DNA of 33,717 bases from Porphyromonadaceae bacterium UBA4262 (GTDB taxonomy: Bacteria > Bacteroidota > Bacteroidia > Bacteroidales > Muribaculaceae): NCBI GenBank assembly GCA_002396085.1, contig DGWI01000009.1:1-33717 (forward strand). Direction: 5' to 3'. Position numbers and translations under genes: made by a program. Positions within the stretch are counted from its first letter, which is position 1, and the number at the start of each line of letters is the position of its first letter. This document shows positions 1 through 6,682 of the stretch, in pieces. The notes under the pieces are model-generated. The model was not told where the DNA came from, made no database searches, and was given only the letters and a program-made list of their open reading frames with translations.

Positions 1-190
1 TCTCTGTTTGTGGTCCGGACTATTCCTTCACCATGGAGTATCGCTCTTTAGGTGTGCCGTGTCTAGTCTCTGCACCTTCCTTTTTCTCAAAGGCTTGGCT
101 CAAGATTGCCTTCAGCGTTACCTGTTAAGGTTTCCTTGAATTTACGGCATTCTACATCTCTCTTTTCAGAGAGTGCACTCAATTGTGTCT
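1..190 (-). ncRNA. Group I intron in tRNA-Leu (partial, cut by window edge)
   Basis: A self-splicing group I intron interrupts the anticodon loop of tRNA-Leu. Read on the minus strand from 190 downward, it shows a P1 guide G-A-G-U (about 180-177) that can pair with the exon end ACUU, giving the U-G wobble at the splice site. A P2 hairpin lies at 173-158. P3 is a perfect six-pair helix, UGCCGU (149-144) with ACGGCA (60-55). The core contains GGCAAUCUUGAGCCAAGCC (110-92) and GGAAGGUGCAGAGACUAGAC (80-61). P7 pairs GACUA (68-64) with UAGUC (22-18). These blocks resemble, in order, the cyanobacterial and plastid tRNA-Leu(UAA) intron (IC3 type) as I remember it; the last P7 pair differs there by a compensatory change. 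No endonuclease gene is seen. The P9 region and the 3' splice site lie beyond base 1. Confidence 0.88.
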
Positions 191-224
191 AAGTCCCTCG
201 TGTCTACCATTCCACCATCCGGGC
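191..224 (-). tRNA. tRNA-Leu 5' exon, anticodon probably UAA (split gene, partial)
   Basis: The 34 bases read GCCCGGAUGGUGGAAUGGUA then GACACGAGGGACUU. That is the acceptor strand GCCCGGA, a leucine-type D arm, and the anticodon stem 5' strand AGGGA followed by loop bases C-U-U. The intron follows what should be U34, so the anticodon reads U|.. and the remaining bases lie in the 3' exon outside the window. Leu(UAA) is inferred from the match of exon and intron position to the classical split tRNA-Leu(UAA). An acceptor of GCCCGGA is usual for Bacteroidales leucine tRNAs. Seen: the 5' half. Inferred: the anticodon and an intact 3' half. Confidence 0.85.
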
Positions 225-237
225 CGGTTTTTGCGCT

Positions 238-246
238 GCAAAGGTA
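238..246 (-). promoter_or_regulatory. Promoter -7 box for split tRNA-Leu
   Basis: The minus strand reads TACCTTTGC, an exact match to the Bacteroidetes -7 consensus TAnnTTTG(C). It ends 14 bases before the first tRNA base (224), which is a usual distance for a tRNA gene. No convincing TTG is seen about 20 bases further upstream, where the sequence is an AT-rich repeat. Confidence 0.75.
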
Positions 247-252
247 ATATAA

Positions 253-282
253 AATTAAGAATTAAGAATGATGAATTAAGAT
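253..282. repeat. AT-rich AATTAAGA-type short repeat
   Basis: Iterated AATTAAGA units lie between the tRNA-Leu promoter and the terminator of the next gene. They belong to the same loose family as the AT-rich intergenic repeats at 4741, 18117, 19950, 29148 and 31100. Apart from this repeat, the promoter and the terminator, nothing else is seen between 225 and 426. Confidence 0.5.
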
Positions 283-344
283 TTTTTTTTGCTCGACGCT
301 CATTTTTGGCTCTCATTGAGGCAAGAACGTGTTGTGTCTATAAT

Positions 345-374
345 AAAACCGCCTGGCAATTGCTGCCAGGCGGT
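345..374 (-). terminator. Intrinsic terminator of the secreted protein gene
   Basis: A perfect 11-pair stem, ACCGCCTGGCA (348-358) with TGCCAGGCGGT (364-374), has a five-base loop. On the minus strand it is followed directly by TTTTATT. It sits about 50 bases after the stop codon at 427. Confidence 0.9.
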
Positions 375-426
375 CGTGATGAATTTACCTGAGTTTACCC
401 TTCAAGGGAACTGGGTAGTTGTCAAT

Positions 427-2256
427 TTATTTGACAATTTTACCGATTGTCTTGCCGTCGCGGACTACGATGTTCACGCCCTGGAACGGACGGTCGCTAG
501 TCTGGCCCATGGCGTTGACATAGGTGACCTTGCCGTTGCCGGCAGCCTCGATGGTCTCGATGCCAGTGAGGTCGTCAGCCTCCATAGTGACATTGACCTC
601 ATCCTCAACGTCAACATCGTTGAGCGTGACGGTCTTGTAACCATTCTTGGCAAACGTCATGTCGATGGTTGCGCCCTCGACCGGAGTCATCTCGATGGTG
701 TAGGCACCGGTGGCGTCGGTGGTTGCAGTGTAGGTCTGCGGCTCGGCAGCGGTGCGCGGTGCGCCTTCAACCTCGGGGGTGACGGTGAGCGTGACGTTGA
801 CGCCCTCCAGGGGCTGCTGGTCAGTGTCGGTAACAACACCTGTCACAGTCACTGTTTGGGGCTCGGCTTGAGGCATACGGTAGAGGATGGTCATCTTGGG
901 CAGGAACTGAATGGCATTGCTGGTAGTTGCATTGTTCCAAGTATACTCGTAGTACGAGGCATAGTTCTCGGTTGCTACACCATAGAAGGTGGTGCTGCTG
1001 TAGCTGCCAGTCTCGGTGACCAGAGTTTGAACAGCCAGGTTGCCGCCCTCATACTTGTAGGGATTAGCGAATGTGAACTCAAGGATCTTGGTTGCTCCAG
1101 GAACGATGGTTGCCATCTCGGTGAGACCGGTGACAGGATTGTCGACTGCATTGTCAGTCTTAGTGAATTCGGAGGTCTCGGTCTCGCCCAGACTCAACTG
1201 AAGTTGGCCATCAGTAAAGCTAAAGGCAAACTTCGACTCAAACTGTACACCAATGATCTCGGCATCTTTGATATTAGCAAGCATCTCGGCGGGATAAATC
1301 ATCTGAGTCTTGGTGTTCTCAGAATCATAGTATGAGCCATAGAAGGGAGCATAAGCACTTGTTGCTGTACCGTCGCAGACAACCAACTCGACCACATCGG
1401 TGCACTGGCCCGTCAGAGCGACGGTATATGTACCAGCCTCGCCACAGTTGATGCTCAGTTCGCCAGCGAAGTCACCCAATTCGGTGGGAGTATAGGTTAC
1501 AGGAATCTCAACCGACTCGCCACTAGCCAGAGCTGCGCCATCATATTGAGCGCTGAACGGAGCGGCAGTTGTCACAGCAGGTGTGAAAGCGTTCAGACCT
1601 TTGTTCTTGACAGTGACATTGAGCACTGTGCTCTGGCCGGGGTTCAGTTTGCCGAAGTCAAGTGACTGGGGAGTCACCTTGGCATCATATTCGTTCAGTT
1701 GGGCAGGAGTGTAGGTGAATGTGGTTTTGGGGATGAATTTTGCCACAGCGTCGCGAGCCCAAGCGGTGTTGGTCGTTTGGTTAACACCATAGAAGAAAGA
1801 ACTGCTGTAGGTGCCTTTCTCAAGGAAATGGCAGCTATAGACCAGGTTGCCACCCGTGTAAACAAATGGAGTTGCAAAGGTGAATTCGACCTCGGTGAGA
1901 CCCGTCTCGGGAGCGGTCTGGTCGGTGAGAACATCGGTCAAGCCCTCGGCAATGGCATTGGTGAATGTGGTCTCGGTGGTAGTGCCCATCTGCAGATCAA
2001 ATTTGCCACCTGAGAACTTCACACCATCGGCATTCAGATAAAACTTAATGCCTGTGATAGTTGCTCCCTCCATTTCTTCAAGTGCCTCGGCTGGGAAAAT
2101 CACCTGAGTGTAGAAGGGTGATGAAGCATCCCACCAGTAACTGTCTAGAGGAACTCTGCTGTTGGTGTCGGTGCCGTCAAACACCGTCAACGTCTCCTGT
2201 GCTGCCATGCCCATTGTGCATGCGATAGCAGCAACTAAAAGTAAAAACTTTTTCAT
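427..2256 (-). CDS. Secreted multidomain protein with duplicated module and T9SS-like C-terminus
   Basis: The 609-residue protein starts with a cleavable signal peptide (MKKFLLLVAAIACTMGMAAQ). Residues about 20-185 and 290-460 are two copies of one module. Both contain an [IM][FI]YPAE-like or VIFPAE segment, an EFTFA.P..Y.GGNL segment and a GSYSS..FYGV-like segment. Between them, about 190-285, is an ASPM/HYDIN-like immunoglobulin domain (KVTPQSLDFGKLNPGQST). Residues 467-557 form a carboxypeptidase-regulatory-like domain (VTGVVTDTDQQPLEGVNVTL). The last 35 residues (YVNAMGQ...GVNIVVRDGKTIGKIVK) look like a type A sorting signal of the type IX secretion system. The enzymatic role, if any, is not recognised. 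The protein is probably displayed on the surface or released. It has its own promoter box and a strong terminator, so it is likely a single-gene transcript. Confidence 0.85.
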   Translation of the reverse strand: MKKFLLLVAAIACTMGMAAQETLTVFDGTDTNSRVPLDSYWWDASSPFYTQVIFPAEALEEMEGATITGIKFYLNADGVKFSGGKFDLQMGTTTETTFTNAIAEGLTDVLTDQTAPETGLTEVEFTFATPFVYTGGNLVYSCHFLEKGTYSSSFFYGVNQTTNTAWARDAVAKFIPKTTFTYTPAQLNEYDAKVTPQSLDFGKLNPGQSTVLNVTVKNKGLNAFTPAVTTAAPFSAQYDGAALASGESVEIPVTYTPTELGDFAGELSINCGEAGTYTVALTGQCTDVVELVVCDGTATSAYAPFYGSYYDSENTKTQMIYPAEMLANIKDAEIIGVQFESKFAFSFTDGQLQLSLGETETSEFTKTDNAVDNPVTGLTEMATIVPGATKILEFTFANPYKYEGGNLAVQTLVTETGSYSSTTFYGVATENYASYYEYTWNNATTSNAIQFLPKMTILYRMPQAEPQTVTVTGVVTDTDQQPLEGVNVTLTVTPEVEGAPRTAAEPQTYTATTDATGAYTIEMTPVEGATIDMTFAKNGYKTVTLNDVDVEDEVNVTMEADDLTGIETIEAAGNGKVTYVNAMGQTSDRPFQGVNIVVRDGKTIGKIVK

Positions 2257-2308
2257 AATCGTTGTTTTAGTTTGAGTTAGTAAAAAAGGTTTATTAGTAA
2301 TCTGGCGA

Positions 2309-2316
2309 CAAAAATA
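2309..2316 (-). promoter_or_regulatory. Candidate promoter -7 box of the secreted protein gene
   Basis: The minus strand reads TATTTTTG, matching TAnnTTTG, 53 bases before the ATG at 2256. The upstream region is a run of A and T with no well-placed TTG. Confidence 0.55.
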
Positions 2317-2348
2317 GCGAAAAAAATCGAGAAAAAATGATTTTTCAA

Positions 2349-2380
2349 TAAAAAAACGCTACTTGAGTGGCGTTTTTTTT
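2349..2380. terminator. Bidirectional intrinsic terminator
   Basis: The stem CGCTAC/GTGGCG has a TTGA loop and is flanked by A6 on the left and T8 on the right. It can therefore end transcription in either direction. On the minus strand it lies about 50 bases after the stop of the GH3 gene (2429). Confidence 0.85.
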
Positions 2381-2428
2381 ATTCATAAAAGCATTTATGT
2401 AATTATCTATGGTAAAGCCTGCGTGCCA

Positions 2429-4732
2429 TTATGGTCGGGGAGATTGTAGGAGAAACTCGACGGGTGCCGACTCCCACTGCATCAGTTCGTTGACCACTTG
2501 CAGTGCCTGAGGTGCGACATGGAGCGTGACGCGCTGCGTCTGTCCCGGTTCGAGCGTCACCCGCTCGAACGCCACCAACTGTCGCTCGGGCTGCACAATG
2601 GGTGCCACAGGGTGACGGGCATATACCTGTACTACCTCGTCGCCGCGTCGGCTGCCTGTGTTGGTCACATCCACCGCAATATCATAGCCGCCGTCTGCAG
2701 TCTGGGTCGCCTTCATCTCACCGTAGCGGAATGTGGTGTAACTCAGTCCGTAGCCGAAGGGGTATAGTGGCTGTGCCGTCATGTCGACGTAGTCGTGCGT
2801 CACAGGCAGTGGTCGATGGTAATAGACTGGTAACTGGCCCACATGGCGTGGCACGGTGATGGGCAGTCGTCCACCAGGATTGTAGTCGCCGTAGAGCACA
2901 TCGGCAATGGCGTTGCCGCCTTGCTCGCCGGGATAGTAGGCGGTGAGCACAGCATTGGCATGCTCGTCCGCCCAAGTCTTATCCAGTGGTCGTCCCTCGA
3001 TATAGACCACGACGAGTGGTCGGCCTGTCGCTTTGAGTGCCTTGAGCAACTGTTGCTGGACGCCCAGCAGGTCGAGTGTGGCACGGTCGTTGCCTTCGCC
3101 ACACTCCATGTCACTGATGGTGGCCTGGGCGGCGCTGGCTGCTCCGGTCTGCTCGTAGTTGGTGCGAAAATCGCGTGCCGATGAGCCGCCCACCACGGCA
3201 ACCACCACATCGGCCTGACGCGCAATGCGCACTGCAAGGTCGAAGGCGGATTGGCTAGTGTCACGCACGGTGCAACCGTAGGAGTAGGAGCAATGGTCAT
3301 CACCCACCTTGGTGACGATGGCATCGAACACTGTGGCTACTTTGCCATCGGGTTGTGGCGCGGTGTAGTCGCCCAGCATGTTATAGACGTTATGGGCATT
3401 GGGACCGATGACTGCCACACGGCTGTTGCGGTTCAGTGGCAATGTGCCGTCATTCTTGAGAAGGGTGATGGATGCCTGTGCCACCTCGCGTGCCAGGGTG
3501 ACGGCATCGGCATTGTTGACAGTCAACCATGCCTTTGTGGCTTCGACGTAGGGGTGCTCGAATAGTCCCAACTCAAACTTGAGCCTGAGCACGCGGCTCA
3601 CGGCACGGTCGATGTCGTCCATGGTGACGCGTCCGCTCTCGACCGCTTGGGCCAGCAGAGCATAGCAGTTGCCACCCAGATCCACGTCAACGCCTGCCTT
3701 CAAGGCAGCGATGGCAGCGTCGAGTGGAGTGGCGGCGGTGTGCAGGGTGTTGTGCATCACATCGATGCTGTAGAGGTCGCTCACCACCAACTGCCGGTCG
3801 CATTGCCACTGGTCGCGCAGCACGTCGGTGAGTAGATGGTGGTCGGCGGTACACGGGATGCCGTCAATGGCATGATAGGCTGTCATCACCGACAGTGCCC
3901 CAGCCTGGAGTGCCTGATGAAACGGTGGTAGAAACACTTGTTGCAGTTGGCGGGGTGTGACAGCGGCACGGGCTCCGTTCTGGCCACCCTCGCCGGCGCC
4001 ATAGGCCACAAAGTGCTTGAGTGTCGCTATGGTCGAGTGGGGGAGCGACAGGTCGCTGCCACCCAGTCCCTGAATCATGGCTGAGGCCAGCGTGCCACTC
4101 AGACACGGGTCCTCGCCCATGGTCTCCTCGACGCGAGACCAGCGTGGGTCTAGGGCAAGGTCGAGCACGGGACCATAACTGATGTGCGCCCCTTGCAGCC
4201 TGACCTCACGCCCGATGACCTGGCCCACACGCTGCATCAGGGCGGGCGACCAGGTGGCAGCCATGCCCAGCCCCGTGGGGAACACTGTGGCACCAATGGC
4301 CATGTGTCCGTGGGGCGCTTCCTCGGCTAGCAGTAGTGGTATGCCCAGACGGGTGCTGTCGACGGCATAGTGTTGCATCTTGTTGGTAGCCTCGGCAGCC
4401 AGAGCAGGATTGAGCCCATTGTTGAACGTCTTGCGGGTCCATGGGTCGGCACGCATCACAGCCCAGTACATGCCGATGTGACGCTCTTGAATCTGCTGTC
4501 GAAATGCCGCCGTTGTGGTGATGGTGTTGTCGTCGTGTCGCTCATAACTGTCCCAGCCCATGAGGCACTGCAGTTGGCCCAACTTCTCGTCAAGCGTCAT
4601 GCGACCGAGCAGGTCGCTAACACGCAGGTCGACCGGGAGGTGTGCATCACGATAGGGGACACGAGTGGGCAACTGGGTGGCACTGGCCAGCAGCGTCACC
4701 GTGGCGGCAAGGAGAGTTGTGATGAAGCGCAT
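2429..4732 (-). CDS. bglX: Glycoside hydrolase family 3 beta-glucosidase, exported
   Basis: The 767-residue protein matches the usual BglX length. A signal peptide (residues 1-19) points to the periplasm. The N-terminal TIM barrel (about 30-385) carries the KHF substrate-binding motif (K239-H240). The nucleophile motif VVSDLYS has D319; the usual SDW is SDL here. The alpha/beta sandwich (about 415-625) has CGEGNDR, in which E546 is the likely acid/base. A fibronectin III-like domain (about 680-760) closes the protein. Family members release terminal beta-linked glucose or xylose from oligosaccharides. Exact specificity cannot be read from the sequence. No promoter is visible; the 75 bases upstream are an AT-rich repeat, so transcription may read through from the lipoprotein gene. 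It lies about 2 kb from the Sus-like locus, so it may act on the imported glycan. Confidence 0.93.
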   Translation of the reverse strand: MRFITTLLAATVTLLASATQLPTRVPYRDAHLPVDLRVSDLLGRMTLDEKLGQLQCLMGWDSYERHDDNTITTTAAFRQQIQERHIGMYWAVMRADPWTRKTFNNGLNPALAAEATNKMQHYAVDSTRLGIPLLLAEEAPHGHMAIGATVFPTGLGMAATWSPALMQRVGQVIGREVRLQGAHISYGPVLDLALDPRWSRVEETMGEDPCLSGTLASAMIQGLGGSDLSLPHSTIATLKHFVAYGAGEGGQNGARAAVTPRQLQQVFLPPFHQALQAGALSVMTAYHAIDGIPCTADHHLLTDVLRDQWQCDRQLVVSDLYSIDVMHNTLHTAATPLDAAIAALKAGVDVDLGGNCYALLAQAVESGRVTMDDIDRAVSRVLRLKFELGLFEHPYVEATKAWLTVNNADAVTLAREVAQASITLLKNDGTLPLNRNSRVAVIGPNAHNVYNMLGDYTAPQPDGKVATVFDAIVTKVGDDHCSYSYGCTVRDTSQSAFDLAVRIARQADVVVAVVGGSSARDFRTNYEQTGAASAAQATISDMECGEGNDRATLDLLGVQQQLLKALKATGRPLVVVYIEGRPLDKTWADEHANAVLTAYYPGEQGGNAIADVLYGDYNPGGRLPITVPRHVGQLPVYYHRPLPVTHDYVDMTAQPLYPFGYGLSYTTFRYGEMKATQTADGGYDIAVDVTNTGSRRGDEVVQVYARHPVAPIVQPERQLVAFERVTLEPGQTQRVTLHVAPQALQVVNELMQWESAPVEFLLQSPRP

Positions 4733-4740
4733 CCTATTTC

Positions 4741-4807
4741 TAAATTCTAAATTCTGAATTATTAATTCTAAATTCTGAATTGTTAATTCTTAAGTCTAAA
4801 TTCTTAA
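4741..4807. repeat. AT-rich tandem repeat, about 21-bp period
   Basis: About three units, starting near 4741, 4763 and 4784, share the pattern TAATTCTAAATTCTGAATT with small changes. They fill the whole gap between the lipoprotein and GH3 genes. They resemble the other AT-rich intergenic repeats in this window. Confidence 0.6.
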
Positions 4808-5311
4808 TTATGAATTAGTAATAATGTACCCGCCGTTGCTGCTGGAGTGAACCTTGAGCATGCGCAGGCCATACTTGTGGGTGATGGCGGGGCCACTCAG
4901 CGGGCCGCCGCTGCCCATGAGCACATCGTAGTGCGAGCCGCACTTGGGGCAGACGGCATCAAAGTTGCCACTGTCGATGCCCACCACCACATCCATGCGG
5001 TTCTCGACGGGGCATGCGGCATCGAAGGCAATGGGAGCATAACTGCCCGCACTGCCGTCCATGCCCATGATGAGCAAGATGCCACCATAGCCCGTGTAAG
5101 TGTTGACGTTGTAGGGGAAGTTGGCTGGTAACTTCTTGTCGCGGTTGAAGTAGCGGTAGTCGCCCACTCCCGCCACACCATAGGTCGTCCAAACGGCGTA
5201 TGTGCTCAGGTCGAGGCGTACCATGAAACTGGGCACCTCCTTGTTGTTGATGTGCTCGCAGCTGGCCAGTGTGGTCAGTAGCAACAGTAGTATGAGACTA
5301 ATTTTCTTCAT
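4808..5311 (-). CDS. Rieske-like lipoprotein with substituted cluster ligands
   Basis: The 167-residue protein begins with a lipoprotein signal (MKKISLILLLLLTTLASC, acylated Cys18). The C-terminal half has the layout of a Rieske domain: AFDAACPVE (C100), then AVCPKCGSHYDVLMGSGGPLSGPA without a break (C121, C124). In a true Rieske protein the boxes are C-x-H and C-x-x-H. Here the first His position is Val102 and the second is Cys124, so a classic 2Fe-2S site is not expected. H127 and the three Cys could still hold a metal. The start was chosen at MKKISL because it gives a clean lipobox and because its ATG overlaps the TGA of the methyltransferase gene (ATGA), implying translational coupling. 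An upstream in-frame extension (to 5374) is rejected for lack of a signal. Function unknown. Confidence 0.8.
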   Translation of the reverse strand: MKKISLILLLLLTTLASCEHINNKEVPSFMVRLDLSTYAVWTTYGVAGVGDYRYFNRDKKLPANFPYNVNTYTGYGGILLIMGMDGSAGSYAPIAFDAACPVENRMDVVVGIDSGNFDAVCPKCGSHYDVLMGSGGPLSGPAITHKYGLRMLKVHSSSNGGYIITNS

Positions 5312-6483
5312 TGGCTTGTGCATTTGATGATAATATGCTTCTTGGTGGCGGTGGTGGTGCCGAAGAGGTAGCACTCACCGCCGTCCTTGACCTTGAGTCG
5401 GCGGGCTAGGTCGGGTGCCCGTAGCGGGAAATTGCGCACCGCAACGTTGGCGTGCGTGATGCCTTGCAGCAGAGCCTTGAGTTCTCGCTTGTTCATTGTC
5501 GAGATGGTATCGATGCGGAACACACGGCCTGGAAAGTTTTCAATCAGGTGGTCAGCAACCATCAGGTGACTGTCGTGGCTCATGACCTGCAGCCCTAGGC
5601 GGGAGGCAACCAAGTCGTGGCAGCCGGCCTTCATGATAGCAGCGTTGGACTCATAGAGCCACAACCCCTGCATGGGCAGCGTTTCGTCCCAGATGGGGGC
5701 AGATGCACCCTCATGCCCCAGCGTGTAATGAAACGACTGGTCGTCATTAACACAATGCACAGCCACATCACCATTGTGCCCGCGCCTCATGACCACAAGC
5801 ATTTCCTTGCACTCGCCGTGCACAGCCACGATGTGCGCCTGCTCGACGTGGGGCAACTGTCGCAAGGCCTGATGCAGGTCGAGCATGGGTGACAGTTTGA
5901 TGATGACAGTGTGTGCCTTCGACAACAGGTCGGGGGCGAGAGCGCTGACATCGGGTGTGCAGTCGGCCAGACCATAGACGCGGTTGCCCGCTGCATCGCG
6001 CCGTGCAGGGTCGAGATAGAGGGTGTCGACCTCATTCATGTGCTTGAGGTGCTCCACACCGTCGCCGCACACGACCTGGGCCTCGGGCAAACCCAGCAAG
6101 GGCAGATTGTGGCGTGCTATCTCGCACAGGTGTGGCTGTCGCTCGACGTAGGTGGCGTGATCCAGTCCCTGCGCCATGAAGGCAAAGTCCACACCCAGAC
6201 CACCCGTGAGGTCGGTGAGCGAGCACCCCTCGACAAGTGCCGCCTTGTAGCGTGCTGTCTGCTCTGACGAGCATTGCTCCATCGACAGATGCGGTGGATA
6301 GACAATGCCGTCGATGGCTGCCCAGCTGGGTACCTTGGTGCGTGCCACCTGCCGCCCGGCTATCTGCTGCAGGGCGACTGTCATGTCCACATCGGGCCAA
6401 CGTGAGGATTGCAGTGCCAGTTGTCGCACGTCGTCGTCGGCATGTTGCAGGACGAACTGCTGTGTCTTGTCGTCAATGTTCAT
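5308..6483 (-). CDS. Class I SAM-dependent methyltransferase with THUMP-like C-terminal domain
   Basis: The 391-residue protein is cytoplasmic, with no signal or membrane segment. The Rossmann methyltransferase core has the SAM-binding motif LTDLTGGLGVDFAF (about 89-102) and the YLDPARRD motif (about 156-163). The C-terminal part (about 320-391, FPLRAPDLARRLKVKDGGE then CYLFGTT) matches the THUMP-like domain found in Bacteroidetes methyltransferases. The probable substrate is an RNA base, but the sequence does not show which. The stop codon overlaps the lipoprotein start by four bases, so the two are one transcript. No promoter box was found in the 200 bases upstream. Confidence 0.85.
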   Translation of the reverse strand: MNIDDKTQQFVLQHADDDVRQLALQSSRWPDVDMTVALQQIAGRQVARTKVPSWAAIDGIVYPPHLSMEQCSSEQTARYKAALVEGCSLTDLTGGLGVDFAFMAQGLDHATYVERQPHLCEIARHNLPLLGLPEAQVVCGDGVEHLKHMNEVDTLYLDPARRDAAGNRVYGLADCTPDVSALAPDLLSKAHTVIIKLSPMLDLHQALRQLPHVEQAHIVAVHGECKEMLVVMRRGHNGDVAVHCVNDDQSFHYTLGHEGASAPIWDETLPMQGLWLYESNAAIMKAGCHDLVASRLGLQVMSHDSHLMVADHLIENFPGRVFRIDTISTMNKRELKALLQGITHANVAVRNFPLRAPDLARRLKVKDGGECYLFGTTTATKKHIIIKCTSQ

Positions 6484-6559
6484 CTAGTCAATAGAACGTG
6501 AAAACTGCGCCTAAATTGTGTGTATAGCGTATCGCGGTGTCGTGGGGTGATGGATGTAG

Positions 6560-6591
6560 CAAGGGCGGCACCATCGTGGGTGTCGCCCTTG
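6560..6591. other. Strong hairpin between convergently unrelated units
   Basis: A 13-pair stem runs CAAGGGCGGCACC (6560-6572) with GGTGTCGCCCTTG (6579-6591), including one G-T pair and a six-base loop. Neither side has a T run, so it is not a standard terminator. It lies about 90 bases past the stop of the dockerin-like gene and about 80 bases before the methyltransferase start. A weaker pairing, GCAGTCC (6618-6624) with GGACTGC (6650-6656), lies nearby. Nothing else is seen in 6484-6682. Confidence 0.6.
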
Positions 6592-6682
6592 TGTGTTATC
6601 GTAGCCGTGTGTGGTGAGCAGTCCGTTTAATTGAGACTTAGAAACCGGTGGACTGCAACCGCACCGCTAGTTGCGTGACAGA

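Noticed and set aside
289..1335. Long plus-strand open frame (348 codons) opposite the secreted protein
   Set aside because: It mirrors the codon pattern of the real minus-strand gene, has no promoter or domain, and overlaps its terminator.
6560..6591. Intrinsic terminator
   Set aside because: The stem is strong but neither strand has a T run, so it is listed only as a hairpin.
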